Shown: positions 10,160 through 20,950, counted from the stretch's first letter. The stretch: 64,000 nt of DNA from Moringa oleifera (GCA_021397835.1 JAJFZO010000583.1:2083348-2147347), one strand, 5' to 3'. Numbers and translations: made by a program. The notes: a model not told the origin generated them from the letters alone.

Positions 10160-11257
10160 ATGGCAAGTGAAATAGCATTGGGAGCGGATAAAGAAGAGAA
10201 GGCAAGTTTATGGTCTGATCTACCTTCAGATATGTTATGCTTAATACTTGTTCGTCTCCCTACTGCTGACTGCCGAAGTTTCCGATTCTCGTGCGAGTCA
10301 TGGCGATCAACACCAGCAGTTATTCGGCCCTTCTCGGGACCATTTGATTCCCTACTTGTAGATTCTCCATGTTTGGTGAGCTTCAATGGATTCACCCTAT
10401 TCAGGTTCTGGAACCCGAAACAGAATTGCACTCACCAAGTGGACTTGCGTAGATTTCCATATGCAGATGTTCGTAGCTCTGGATCAAACGGGTGGCTTCT
10501 CATGACTGCACCCTATGACCATTGTCCAAATCCAAGGTCAGTTTACTTGTTCAACCCCATCACCAGGTCAATGTTCAGACCTCCTACTATACCCGAATCC
10601 TTTAGGTTTAGAAGATTGTGTCTCACTTCTGAACCCCACCCGGGTTCTTCAAACTGTTCCATATTCGGTATTTCAGAACCCAAACTGGGTTCTATCCAAG
10701 TTGGCATGGTCAGCTACGGTGAACGCCATTGGATAGTGGATCAATTCAGAAGCACTTTCAAGGTTTCTAGCAATCCTCGCTTTCACAAAGGGAGATATTA
10801 TTGCTCAGATAAAACTGGAAACGTGGGAGAATTTGATCCTATAAGACGTAGTTGGAACGTGCATTCCACAAGCTTTAAGCAGTATCTCCTCCCTGAATGC
10901 AAATACAAGCAATTCCTGGTGACGACAGAGGAAGAATTGTTCTTAGTAGTGTTTGTTTCTGTGCTGGAAGATGTGTCTATTTTCAAGTTGGATTTCACTA
11001 GCACGATTTGGCATAAGATATCATGCTTGGGAGGCAAGGCTATGTATGTTTCAGAGATGGGTTGCCTTGCGACATCGGCTGCAACAGTAGAGAGGGGCAA
11101 CAAAGTGTATTATTCAGCAGCCAACATCCTTGGCCAATGTTTCATCTATTCTTTAGATACTCGAACATGGGAAACAGTAGATGAAGCTTATTGCTACCAT
11201 GAACGCTGCATGTCCTCCTACAATATTTGGATTCAGTCCTCCCAGGAAATTGTATGA
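10160..11257 (+). CDS. F-box/DUF295 (KIB-type) protein, copy A
   Basis: This intronless gene encodes 365 residues, a normal length for plant F-box/DUF295 proteins. The F-box is at about residues 15-52 ('LWSDLPSDMLCLILVRLP', then a conserved 'CRSFRFSCESWRS'), the part that binds SKP1 in an SCF ubiquitin ligase. The C-terminal DUF295 beta-propeller-like region (about 215-345) shows 'FHKGRYYCSDKTGNVGEFD', 'SIFKLDFTSTIWHKI', 'LGGKAMYVS' and 'FIYSLDTRTWETVD'. The substrate is unknown; the protein would act in the cytosol or nucleus. The start is the first ATG after a TATA-rich leader and aligns with copy B. Relative to copy B it has one fewer Glu near residue 13, Ser-19 instead of Pro, and Met-25 instead of Leu. 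There is no frameshift or stop, so it is probably functional. Confidence 0.92.
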   Translation: MASEIALGADKEEKASLWSDLPSDMLCLILVRLPTADCRSFRFSCESWRSTPAVIRPFSGPFDSLLVDSPCLVSFNGFTLFRFWNPKQNCTHQVDLRRFPYADVRSSGSNGWLLMTAPYDHCPNPRSVYLFNPITRSMFRPPTIPESFRFRRLCLTSEPHPGSSNCSIFGISEPKLGSIQVGMVSYGERHWIVDQFRSTFKVSSNPRFHKGRYYCSDKTGNVGEFDPIRRSWNVHSTSFKQYLLPECKYKQFLVTTEEELFLVVFVSVLEDVSIFKLDFTSTIWHKISCLGGKAMYVSEMGCLATSAATVERGNKVYYSAANILGQCFIYSLDTRTWETVDEAYCYHERCMSSYNIWIQSSQEIV

Positions 11258-11440
11258 TGGATTAGTGCTGCACAAACAAGACTACATTTTTCTTCTGCTT
11301 TTTTCTTTTTTTTTTTAGTATATTTAGTTTATATATTTGGTCTTGCTCATTGTTTAAGTTTGCTACAAAAGTTTTAGGTCACAATTATTCTTATTTGTCT
11401 TACATTTTTTAAGAATATAATAAACAGTTTTACAAATTTT
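11258..11440 (+). other. F-box A 3' flank, identical to copy B
   Basis: The first 176 bp after the stop (to 11,433) show no difference from copy B (43,082-43,257), although this is non-coding. It contains candidate poly(A) signals such as 'aatataataaac' near 11,413. It belongs to the 817-bp identity tract described in the findings. Confidence 0.7.
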
Positions 11441-14400
11441 GATTAGCGGATTATGTTTTAATTTTTAACTCAATCTAATTTTTGTTTATGTTAGATATAA
11501 GAATAATTTATCACGAGAAAATTCATCATTTATAAATAATTTCTAATTTATATTTTTAAAAGAGTGATAATTTAAATTTTCATCATTATAAAAAATTTAA
11601 ATTGATTACTTTTTACCTCAAGAATTTTAAAAAATATATATAATCATGAGAAAATTCATCATTTATAAATAATTTTTAGTTTATTTATAATTAAAAATAA
11701 TGTATTGATATTTATAATTTTAAAAAGTGTTAATTTAAATTTTCATCATTATAAAAAATTTAAATTGATTACTTTTTACCATACTAATTTTTTAAAAAAT
11801 CGTCGTTATAAAAATTTTCTATATTCCATCATTCAGATTTAATTTATTTATTTCAATTAAATTACAAAAACATATTGATAAATAAAAAACATATATAAAC
11901 AAACCATCAATATATTTTATAAACTAAACTTTTTTTCTATTTTTCTCTTCCTCTTTATTTTTTTCATCAAATTTTCCCTTCTTTCTTTCTTTTCTTTTTT
12001 CGTTTATTTTCCCTTTTTATTTTTTCTTTCTTTCACTTTCTCCTCTTTCCTGGCCGGGAACCCCCTTTTTTTTTTTTTACTTCTTCTTCTTCCCTTATTT
12101 TTCCTTCACCCCGATAGCCACCCATATCCCTTTGCCTTCTCTTTAATTCTAACACAATACTTTATAAATCAAACAAAATCAGAACAAAGAAATAAACTAA
12201 ATCTTACCCCCTCTCCTTCTTCTCCCTCTACTTGATTTCTCCCGCTGACTTGTGATTTTAGTGTCCCCGATTTATTTATTTATTTATTATTAATTTATCT
12301 GCAATAGTAGTAGCTAATGAGTAAAAGAATATATTGATATAAAATATCCAAAACAAAGATTAAAAAATTCTGAGCACATAAGAAAAAACAAAACAATAAT
12401 GATGAGAAAAAACTAATAAAAAATATGAAAAATAATTTATACAATCCAAAACAACCAACCTTGTTGTCTATCATGTACAATAATTGTTAGAATATTAACC
12501 AAATAATAAGAAAAAAAATTGTTGGTTTCAATTCCCAAAAAAAAAAAAACAAAAACAAAAAACAAAACCAAAAGTGGCTTAGATAAACTTGATCTCACCT
12601 TTAGATATTCAACACTAGTCTATTAACAGAACCAACAACAATAAAAAAAAAAAAAAAAGATAAATTGTCTTAACTTTTTTAAAAAAATTATAAAACACAA
12701 ATGCAAATAAATAGCGAAGAAATAATGTGACATACATATATGCTTGCTGGAACTCAACATGTGAGAGTTGAATTATTTTGTTACCAGATTCAGAAGCACG
12801 ATGCAAATAAAAAATAATCCACTGTAGAGGATTGCTTGTTTTGCTGTTATCAAATGATTAATGCAATCAATCTCTAAAAATATTAGTTGATTTTTCAAAT
12901 ATGTTATTCCTTCTATATATGCATAATCATGATTGATATAAAAAAAATCAATAATGTGAAAAAAAAAGACAAACTTAAAGTGATAATAACTATGCAAAGC
13001 AAAGACAACTAAGATTCTTTCCCTGCTCGGAATCTTGATTCTGGTTATCATGACCAGAGCTGTTTATGAATCTCGCTTTCATAAATTTTCTTTGGACAAC
13101 TGTAAATAAATGTCTCAAGTGAAGACATTAATTTTACATGAAAACATTGCCATTAAAAAAACAAGCACCAATTAATAATCATTGAGATATAGCAGTTACA
13201 AGTACACATTTTTTTGCAACAAATATAGCATACTGTTAAGATAACTTATCACTTTAATGCAAAATTAATTCACAGTAAAATAAGAACAAGATTCATTTCT
13301 AACATCTTTCCTATGATATTTCCACTTTTAAGCACAAAAATTCAAATAAAAATATTATTGACTCAGATCGGTTGCTTGTAAATAATTAAAATAAAAATAA
13401 AACAAATTAAACACCTGACACGAAAAAAAAAAAACGAAACAAAACAAGTATAGATGAAAATTAATACAAGCAGCTAATAATGATCCATAAATTTGCTTGA
13501 TACAAAATTGCCAGAAAAGTTTAAGAAATGGCTTTCGAGAGACATCTAAGGAGAAACTGAAAAATATGAACCAAACTATTATAGATGATAAATTCAGTTT
13601 CGGAATCCACATGAGTAAAAGAATTAAATATCATAGAAAGAATTAATGAATTATTAATCTTTTCAAATAAAAATCAAAATAAATGAGAAGATAAGACCAA
13701 TTGCCGACAGATTACCCAATAATGTTAACATAAAAAGTTGAGAATTTAAATATGAACAATAACATTTAGATCTTCCGTGATCATTTGCGAGCTCGTTATT
13801 GGTATTATCCAGAAGAACTTGATGAAAACTATATCATTGCATGAATATTCTTAAATTTTTTCATATTTGTTCATTTTAAAGAGACAAATGAAATTGATTA
13901 ATTGAGCATTGCAGTGCTTTTATATATAGAGGAAGAAACAAAGTCAATGAGCAATAGATTAAGCATCAAGACAAGTTCATGCAAGAGATATGGACTAATT
14001 AGTTGAAATGGTGGGAACCACAGATCTCTTGATCAAAAGTTTGTTACATAATTTTTCCCTAAAAAAATGTATAGATTTAAATTGACCATTAAAAGAGATA
14101 TTTGCCATGATGCATTGCATGGGGCTTGAATCTGATGAGATTTATAACCTGTCTTCTTTTCAACGGTAAGAAAAAGTCCACAAATATGTGCTTGTACCAA
14201 TATGTCACCAGTATATTTTGAATTATAATTAATTTTTTTCATTTTATTTATGAAAGATTATTTTTTTTCTAACTATTAGATCTTTAATTGTTTCTTAATA
14301 ACTATGTTTTTTCTTTTTTTTTGACTTGATTTTTTTATTCTCATACAAACATGTTTAAACCTCTTGATAAAGTTTTTGCACAAACTAATCTATTTAACTT

Positions 14401-14703
14401 TATATTTCATGACAAATAATAAATTTAGGTTTTTACATGCTTGTTAACCTCAAATCTTTCTTAAGTCCAACACCATTTAATAAACTTCTCAAGCACAAAT
14501 TGTTTTATGGGGTTTTCTTTATGAGCCAAAATATAAAAACTGTAATACAATCGAAAGACATATGATAGATCAATTAGGGATACATTTCAAACTTGGAAAA
14601 TCAAAATATTATAAACTTCAACGGATCAATGAAAAAGTGATTAAATATATAATGTTTTATACTTTAGATTCATATAGTATTATTTATAAAACCATTAATT
14701 CCA
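11441..14703. other. AT-rich gene-poor stretch, copy A
   Basis: Colinear with 43,265-46,710. Landmarks: a direct repeat of 'cacgagaaaattcatcatttataaataatttt' type near 11,510 and 11,640; a pyrimidine-rich strand from about 11,930 to 12,250; A/T homopolymers near 12,535-12,650; and a fall in similarity to copy B near 14,430, where about 1.8 kb present in B is missing. Several open frames of 60-92 codons exist, but none is preserved in copy B with its start and stop. I see no gene. Confidence 0.6.
11930..12250. repeat. Polypyrimidine-rich tract
   Basis: About 320 bp is strongly enriched in C and T on the plus strand (runs such as 'ctttctttcttttctttttt' and 'tctccttcttctccctct'). The copy B counterpart is 44,165-44,580. 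It could be a decayed 5' leader or intron, or simple low-complexity DNA. Confidence 0.6.
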
Positions 14704-15002
14704 TTAAAAGGAAGGTGCATGGGGAAATAACAATCGAAGAATAATCATCCCAAACTTGTGTGATCTTTGAAAGTATCGTTGAATCTTTTTCCTTATACTT
14801 GGGATTTTCCAGTTCTCGTTTCGTAAGCACTTCATGACAAACTTTTCCTTGTGTCATGAACACATCACTAAAGTCTAAGTTATACTAAAGACAATGGTAT
14901 CTTTCTACGATGTTCTCCTATGCAAAGACTTACAGAACCAAGATCGCCATTCCTACCAAAAGCAATAAGACCATAGTTGAAAAAAATGCTAAAATTCGAC
15001 AT
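14704..15002 (-). pseudogene. Prolamin-like pseudogene A-P1
   Basis: The minus-strand start (ATG at 15,002) and the end (TAA at 14,704-14,706) align with intact 357-bp genes, but only 299 bp remain. It has three independent lesions: a one-base insertion at codon 8 in an A run; TAG in place of CAG at codon 28, the first mature residue; and a net loss of about 58 bp that removes the second cysteine and the adjacent Cys-Cys pair. It is the counterpart of 48,800-49,156, which has different lesions, so much of the decay happened after the segment duplicated. Confidence 0.88.
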
Positions 15003-15548
15003 GATTTGTAATGCGAGACATTTTTGTTGTTCAAAATGGGTGAGATGCTGTCTATTGATGTTCATAGCATAAGTGAAATGAATTTATATACAGCAATCGA
15101 GGTTTCAAACTTGAAAAATTTTTCCCGTGTAAATCTTTAATTCATATTAATGTCATTCAAATCATTCAGAAGAATTGATTATTTTAGTTCAACTTAATCA
15201 ATCAAGGTTTAATAACTTGGGACATATTGAAAGTGCGATTTATTTGGACGAACTGAAGTTAAGCCTTAGTTTTTACATGGTTATTACCCTCCAATCTTTC
15301 TTGAATTCAACACCATTTAATAAACTTCTTAGACACAAATTGTTTTGCGAAGTTCTCTTTATGAGCCAAAACATGAAAATTGCAACACTATCAAAAGACA
15401 TGTGACAGACCAATTGTAGATATGTTTCCAACTTGAAAAGTCAAAATTTTATATTATAAACTTCAATGGATCAATGAAAAAGCAATTAAATATATAATCT
15501 TTTATCCTTTAGATTCATATAGTATTATGGACAAGACCATTAATTCCA

Positions 15549-15904
15549 TCAAGCGGAAGGCGCTAGTGAAATAACAATCAAAGAATAATCATCTTAAACT
15601 TGTGTGATCTTTGATAGTATTATTGACTCTTTTCCCTTATACTTGGGGTTTTCTAGTTTTCATTTTGCGAGTGATTCATGACAAACTTTGCCTTATGCCA
15701 CCAGCTCATGACAACATTTAAAGCTGATGCGACCCGTGTCAAAGATACCAGACTTGATCTCTACCACACAACTCAAGCATAATTTATACTTAAGACAATG
15801 GTATCTTTCTACAATGTTTTCCTATGCAAACCCTTGTGGAACCAAGATTGCCATTCCTACCAAACCAATAAGACCATAGTTGAATAAATGTTGAAATTCG
15901 ACAA
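15549..15904 (-). pseudogene. Prolamin-like pseudogene A-P2
   Basis: This is a 356-bp relic of a 118-residue gene. Its start codon is TTG (15,902-15,904), a one-base deletion in 'LLVLVG' shifts the frame at about codon 15, and codon 28 is TAG. All six cysteine codons are still visible in the shifted frame. Its promoter, with a TATA-like 'tgtatataag' at about 15,989-15,998, points right, towards the plus array. That makes it divergent from gene 1 (ATG at 17,321). It is the counterpart of 49,703-50,059. Confidence 0.88.
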
Positions 15905-16022
15905 GATTAGTGAGGTGAGAAATTTTTATTGTTGCAAATGGGTGAGGTGTTGTTAGTTGATGTTCATACCATAAGTGAAAATAACTTATATACAGCAATG
16001 AGATATTTAATCTCGAAGCCAT

Positions 16023-16928
16023 GTCATATTAATTTCAATTACCATGCATATAACTATATCATCTTTATTACAACCTCTAACAACATTCAAGTTAAGTCAT
16101 TAATTACGATAGGAAAAGAGAAAAGAAGTTATGTTTTCTATATATTGTTAGGTAATTACTAACAAACTTAACAAATTAGAAAGGAAAACAAGAAGTCACC
16201 CTAAATAAAAGTAAAATAACACAAGTATACTTATCCATATGTATATTATTTTTTCAAACTTTCATATTTTTATGACAATATAAAAATGTAAGTTATAATT
16301 GGTTAGCAAAGTCTAAATTCCATTTAATTTTGGTCCTTTACCTACCAAACTTTTAACATTTGATAATTGAGCAAAAACTTTTGCTCAGAGTGATGCAAAG
16401 CTAATTAAAATAAAGATAGTTGCTTATTGAATCTTAACTAATCAAATAATATTTTTCATGGTTTAACTAAGAACAAACTATTATTCTTTTTATTTTTTTA
16501 ACCATGACATCCAAATGATGCTAATTAAATCTTTGAGAAGAGGATGCTTCTCACTGGAAAAAGATCCTACAATGATGATTGAGAAACGAAGTGTTTGAAC
16601 TTGGAATTGAGTGCAAAAAGGAAGATAGAGAAAGCTTGGAATGCACCAAAAAAGTTATGAAATTTCTTTCATTTCCTTTTAGCCTTGTTTTTTTTTTTTT
16701 GATTTTATACTATTGCTCCTTTACTTTATTTCTTTAACATGAGTTTGCAGAAAAAGAAAGAAAGAGAAGAAATTTCCCTGTATGCTTTCACTGAAAAAAA
16801 AAAAGAAAGATTTTAAGCTTAAAAAAAATCACTTCGAATTTTTCCTGTGTAAATCTCTAATTCATATCAATGTCATTCAAACCATTTAGACGAATGGATT
16901 ATTTTAGTTCCGCTTAATCAATCGAGGT
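16023..16928. other. Minus-unit spacer up to the array breakpoint
   Basis: Upstream region and spacer of A-P2, homologous to about 50,160-51,075 and to the spacers of the minus-strand array (landmarks 'cttttaacatttgataatt', 'tggaaaaagatcct', 'cctttactttatttctttaacatg'). Near 16,925-16,930 it switches in a few bases ('atcaatcgaggttt' then 'tctaatgttcatag') from minus-unit to plus-unit sequence. I see no gene. Confidence 0.7.
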
Positions 16929-17130
16929 TTTCTAATGTTCATAGAATTTGAAATGTTTAAAATGATTAGATGAACCTCATCGATGAGTGTACTTGTGGTC
17001 GTTTTCTTCTCTTTAGAGTGACTTCTTATTTTTGTTTCTAATTCATTAAGATTGTTCATAATTGCATAACTCGAAAATGTTTCTTTTTCGTTTTCCTTTC
17101 GCTTTCTGCATATTAAAATTAAAGACTTCA

Positions 17131-17240
17131 TTTGAACGTTGCTGCATTTTGTAATAAAAGATAACGCAGTTATTAAATGCATAGTAATTGATATTAATAT
17201 GGCACGTTTCGGAATTATTACCTCATTGCTGTATATAAAT
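17131..17240 (+). promoter_or_regulatory. Core promoter of the plus-array genes (unit 1 shown)
   Basis: The TATA box is at 17,231-17,239 (gtatataaa), starting 90 bp before the ATG and repeated at +1,815 steps (19,046; 20,861; 22,676; 24,491; 26,306; 28,121; 29,936; 31,751). Blocks also shared with the minus-strand lineage are TTGAACGTTG near 17,132, TAATTGATATTAATATGGCACG-like at 17,185-17,206, and CTCATTGCTG just before the TATA. A start 25-35 bp after the TATA would exclude the ATGs at 17,245 and 17,251 and make 17,321 the first start codon. An in-frame TTG at 17,240 inside the TATA region is not a plausible start. Confidence 0.7.
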
Positions 17241-17320
17241 TGAGATGCTTATGCCACGAATATCAACCAAAAGCATCTCACCACCCATCTGAAAAAGCAA
17301 AAATTTCCAACCCATTAATC

Positions 17321-17677
17321 ATGTCGAATTTCAGCATTGATTCAACTATGGTCCTTTTGCTTTTGACAGGACTGGCAATCATGGCTCCTCAAGGCTTGGC
17401 ACAAGAAAACATCGTAGAAAAATATCATTGTTTGAAGTACAACTTAGACTTGAGTTGTGTTGCAGAGATCAAGTCTGGTATCTTCGACACGGGTAGCATC
17501 GGTTCTAAATGTTGTCGTGAGCTTGTGGCACAAGGCAAAGCTTGTCATGAAGCACTCGCAAAACGTGAACTCGAAAAACCCAAGTATAAGGGAAAGGAGT
17601 CAGCAATACTATCGAAGATCACGCAAGTTTGGAATGATTGTTCTTCGGTTGCTATTTCACCAGCACCTTCCGCATGA
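17321..17677 (+). CDS. Prolamin-like secreted cysteine-rich protein, plus-array gene 1
   Basis: The precursor has 118 residues. The signal peptide is about residues 1-27 (hydrophobic 'MVLLLLTGLAIMAP', likely cleavage after GLA, before QEN). The mature part has six cysteines at 37, 46, 64, 65, 75 and 107, spaced C-x8-C-x17-CC-x9-C-x31-C, with 'EIKSGIF' before the CC pair and an 'ISPAPSA' tail. This fits the Pfam Prolamin_like family (ECA1/EC1-type), folded by three predicted disulphides and secreted. Members are often expressed in egg cell, synergids or other reproductive tissue, and some EC1 proteins act in sperm activation; that role is not shown here. It is intronless. The ATG is the first after the predicted transcription start. 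Its proximal upstream differs slightly from the other units because it sits at the array edge. Confidence 0.9.
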   Translation: MSNFSIDSTMVLLLLTGLAIMAPQGLAQENIVEKYHCLKYNLDLSCVAEIKSGIFDTGSIGSKCCRELVAQGKACHEALAKRELEKPKYKGKESAILSKITQVWNDCSSVAISPAPSA

Positions 17678-19045
17678 TGGTATCACTGGATTTGTCAGCG
17701 ATACCTTATAAATCTCAAAGGATAAAGGATTTATATATTTAATCACTTTTTCATCGATTCATTAAACTTTATAATATTTTGATTTTTCAAATCTGAAACG
17801 TATCCCTAATTGGTCTGTCGTAAGCTCCACAATGGTATTCCAATTTTCATGTTGCGCCCATAGAGGAACTTCGCAAAATAACTTGCGTTTCTAGAAATCT
17901 TAAAGGGTGTTCGATTCAAAGAAGACTGAAGCGAAAAAACCATCTAAAATCCTGACGCTCCGCTTTGCTATCTCCAATGAAATTCAATTTTTCTATACAT
18001 CTCAAGCGAACCCCGAATGATAAATTCGAATTAAGATGAAACATTTGTTTGAATGATTTAAATGTCGTTAGTGTGAATTGGAGTTTAAAAAAGATAAAAG
18101 CGCAACAAAAAAGACATTTTCAAGCTTAAAACCTTTTTGTTCACATAAAAACATAAAAGAAGATAATTTCTTCCCTTTCCTTATCCATCTAATAAATCTG
18201 TACTAAAGGAATAAAGCAAAGTAACAACCGTAACCAAAACCAAAATAAGAAAGGCTAGAAAAAAAGAGCCAATTTTCGTCATGTTGTTTTTCTTTTCTCC
18301 ACGGTTTCTCTCTCTGCTTGAGGCACGAAAGCAAAAAGAAGAAAGTCAGACATTTTTGTCGATTTCTTCCATTTCTCTTATTTTAATTTTCACTTTTCTC
18401 CCTCTCTTTTTGGCTCTCAATTCCAAGTTTAACACCTCATCATTTTTCCGTCATCATTTCAAGAGTTTCCTCTAACCAGCAGTGACTTCCTCTGCTCAAA
18501 CACTTAATTATCATAATGTGCTTACGATGATTGAAAGTAGGAAGAATAAAATTTTCTTCTCAATTTTACCGTGAAAGATGCAATTTGATAATTTAAGATT
18601 CAATAGGCATCCATCTTTATGTTAATTACGTTTTAACTACCAAAAATAAAAGTTTATGCTTAATGATCAAAAGTTCAAAGTTTAGTAGGTAGTAGACAAA
18701 AATTAAATGAGAACGAAGAGTTAATGACAAATGATTCCTTACATTTTCCAATGTTTGTAGAGTTTGGAAGTTTAAAATGATTAGACGAACCTCATCGATG
18801 AGTGTACTTGTGGTCGTTTTCTTCTCTTTAGAGTGACTTCTTATTTTTGTTTCTAATTCATTAAGATTGTTCATAATTGCATAACTCGAAAATGTTTCTT
18901 TTTCGTTTTCCTTTCGCTTTCTGCATATTAAAATTAAAGACTTCATTTGAACGTTGCTGCATTTTGCAATAAAAGATAACGCAGTTATTAAATGCATAGT
19001 AATTGATATTAATATGGCACGTTTCGGAATTATTACCTCATTGCT
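17678..19045. other. Plus-array spacer (representative)
   Basis: This is the spacer from stop to next TATA. After the stop come an AT-rich 3' flank with possible poly(A) sequence ('attaaactttataatatt' near 17,761), a CT-rich segment with a 64-codon open frame (18,281-18,475), and the next promoter-distal region with a 123-codon minus-strand open frame (18,626-18,997). Both frames repeat in each unit. The first is lost in the older diverged unit at 33.2 kb; the second survives there only in a shortened 67-codon form. Neither has a recognisable family, so I do not annotate them as genes. Confidence 0.6.
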
Positions 19046-19135
19046 GTATATAAATTGAGATGCTTATGCCACGAATATCAACCAAAAGCATCTCACCACC
19101 CATCTGAAAAAGCAAAAATTTCCAACCCATTAATC

Positions 19136-19492
19136 ATGTCGAATTTCAGCATTGATTCAACTATGGTCCTTTTGCTTTTGACGGGACTGGCAATCATGGC
19201 TCCTCAAGGCTTGGCACAAGAAAACATCGTAGAAAAATATCATTGTTTGAAGTACAACTTAGACTTGAGTTGTGTTGCAGAGATCAAGTCTGGTATCTTC
19301 GACACGGGTAGCATCGGTTCTAAATGTTGTCGTGAGCTTGTGGCACAAGGCAAAGCTTGTCATGAAGCACTCGCAAAACGTGAACTCGAAAAACCCAAGT
19401 ATAAGGGAAAGGAGTCAGCAATACTATCGAAGATCACGCAAGTTTGGAATGATTGTTCTTCGGTTGCTATTTCACCAGCACCTTCCGCATGA
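19136..19492 (+). CDS. Prolamin-like secreted protein, plus-array gene 2
   Basis: The protein is identical in all 118 residues to gene 1. One silent difference, ACG instead of ACA at Thr-16, is shared with genes 4 and 5. TATA box at 19,046. Its upstream spacer carries the 'ataatgtgc' and 'tttatgttaatt' variants, and the promoter has 'ctgcattttgcaat'. It is a full unit with no sign of decay. Confidence 0.9.
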   Translation: MSNFSIDSTMVLLLLTGLAIMAPQGLAQENIVEKYHCLKYNLDLSCVAEIKSGIFDTGSIGSKCCRELVAQGKACHEALAKRELEKPKYKGKESAILSKITQVWNDCSSVAISPAPSA

Positions 19493-20950
19493 TGGTATCA
19501 CTGGATTTGTCAGCGATACCTTATAAATCTCAAAGGATAAAGGATTTATATATTTAATCACTTTTTCATCGATTCATTAAACTTTATAATATTTTGATTT
19601 TTCAAATCTGAAACGTATCCCTAATTGGTCTGTCGTAAGCTCCACAATGGTATTCCAATTTTCATGTTGCGCCCATAGAGGAACTTCGCAAAATAACTTG
19701 CGTTTCTAGAAATCTTAAAGGGTGTTCGATTCAAAGAAGACTGAAGCGAAAAAACCATCTAAAATCCTGACGCTCCGCTTTGCTATCTCCAATGAAATTC
19801 AATTTTTCTATACATCTCAAGCGAACCCCGAATGATAAATTCGAATTAAGATGAAACATTTGTTTGAATGATTTAAATGTCGTTAGTGTGAATTGGAGTT
19901 TAAAAAAGATAAAAGCGCAACAAAAAAGACATTTTCAAGCTTAAAACCTTTTTGTTCACATAAAAACATAAAAGAAGATAATTTCTTCCCTTTCCTTATC
20001 CATCTAATAAATCTGTACTAAAGGAATAAAGCAAAGTAACAACCGTAACCAAAACCAAAATAAGAAAGGCTAGAAAAAAAGAGCCAATTTTCGTCATGTT
20101 GTTTTTCTTTTCTCCACGGTTTCTCTCTCTGCTTGAGGCACGAAAGCAAAAAGAAGAAAGTCAGACATTTTTGTCGATTTCTTCCATTTCTCTTATTTTA
20201 ATTTTCACTTTTCTCCCTCTCTTTTTGGCTCTCAATTCCAAGTTTAACACCTCATCATTTTTCCGTCATCATTTCAAGAGTTTCCTCTAACCAGCAGTGA
20301 CTTCCTCTGCTCAAACACTTAATTATCATAATGTGCTTACGATGATTGAAAGTAGGAAGAATAAAATTTTCTTCTCAATTTTACCGTGAAAGATGCAATT
20401 TGATAATTTAAGATTCAATAGGCATCCATCTTTATGTTAATTACGTTTTAACTACCAAAAATAAAAGTTTATGCTTAATGATCAAAAGTTCAAAGTTTAG
20501 TAGGTAGTAGACAAAAATTAAATGAGAACGAAGAGTTAATGACAAATGATTCCTTACATTTTCCAATGTTTGTAGAGTTTGGAAGTTTAAAATGATTAGA
20601 CGAACCTCATCGATGAGTGTACTTGTGGTCGTTTTCTTCTCTTTAGAGTGACTTCTTATTTTTGTTTCTAATTCATTAAGATTGTTCATAATTGCATAAC
20701 TCGAAAATGTTTCTTTTTCGTTTTCCTTTCGCTTTCTGCATATTAAAATTAAAGACTTCATTTGAACGTTGCTGCATTTTGCAATAAAAGATAACGCAGT
20801 TATTAAATGCATAGTAATTGATATTAATATGGCACGTTTCGGAATTATTACCTCATTGCTGTATATAAATTGAGATGCTTATGCCACGAATATCAACCAA
20901 AAGCATCTCACCACCCATCTGAAAAAGCAAAAATTTCCAACCCATTAATC

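Larger units (their letters stand above)
1..16928. repeat. Segmental duplication, copy A
   Basis: Direct duplicate of about 33,841-51,075. Gene and repeat order is the same in both copies: prolamin-unit remnant, copia relic, CACTA-like element with kinase fragment, F-box gene, AT-rich stretch, two minus-strand prolamin-like pseudogenes. The offset changes from about 33.84 kb (left end) to 31.82 kb (F-box) to 34.15 kb (pseudogenes). The causes are large indels: copy B lacks A 3,396-5,811, copy A lacks about 360 bp of F-box promoter, and copy A lacks about 1.8 kb corresponding to B 46.7-48.5 kb. Copy A ends at a sharp junction with the plus array near 16,928. The segment probably starts outside the window. 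Confidence 0.85.

Noticed and set aside
10135..10431. Open frames antisense or out of frame to the F-box genes
   Set aside because: Shadow frames of a well-supported coding region; they have no start context or family of their own.
12295..13612. Several 61-92 codon minus-strand frames in the AT-rich stretch
   Set aside because: Low-complexity Phe/Leu/Ile-rich translations of A/T-rich DNA; starts and stops are not kept in the duplicate at 44-46 kb.
17240..17320. Longer 145-residue version of each plus-array protein starting at 17,240 and its repeats
   Set aside because: It begins with TTG, not ATG, and that codon lies within the TATA region, upstream of any likely transcript start. The ATG 81 bp later gives a clean signal peptide at the N-terminus.
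17457..17711. 84-codon frames overlapping the prolamin-like genes (both arrays)
   Set aside because: These are out-of-frame readings of the coding region; the six-cysteine frame with signal peptide explains the sequence.
18281..18475. 64-codon open frame in each plus-array spacer with a hydrophobic stretch
   Set aside because: Identical between units only because the units are. In the diverged unit after 33,183 its start and frame are lost. The composition reflects CT-rich DNA.
18626..18997. 123-codon minus-strand open frame repeated in every plus-array unit
   Set aside because: It overlaps the promoter-distal region. In the older unit at 33.8 kb only a shortened form remains, and in minus units the frame ends at varying points. 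The conservation follows the DNA, not the frame, and no motif is present.
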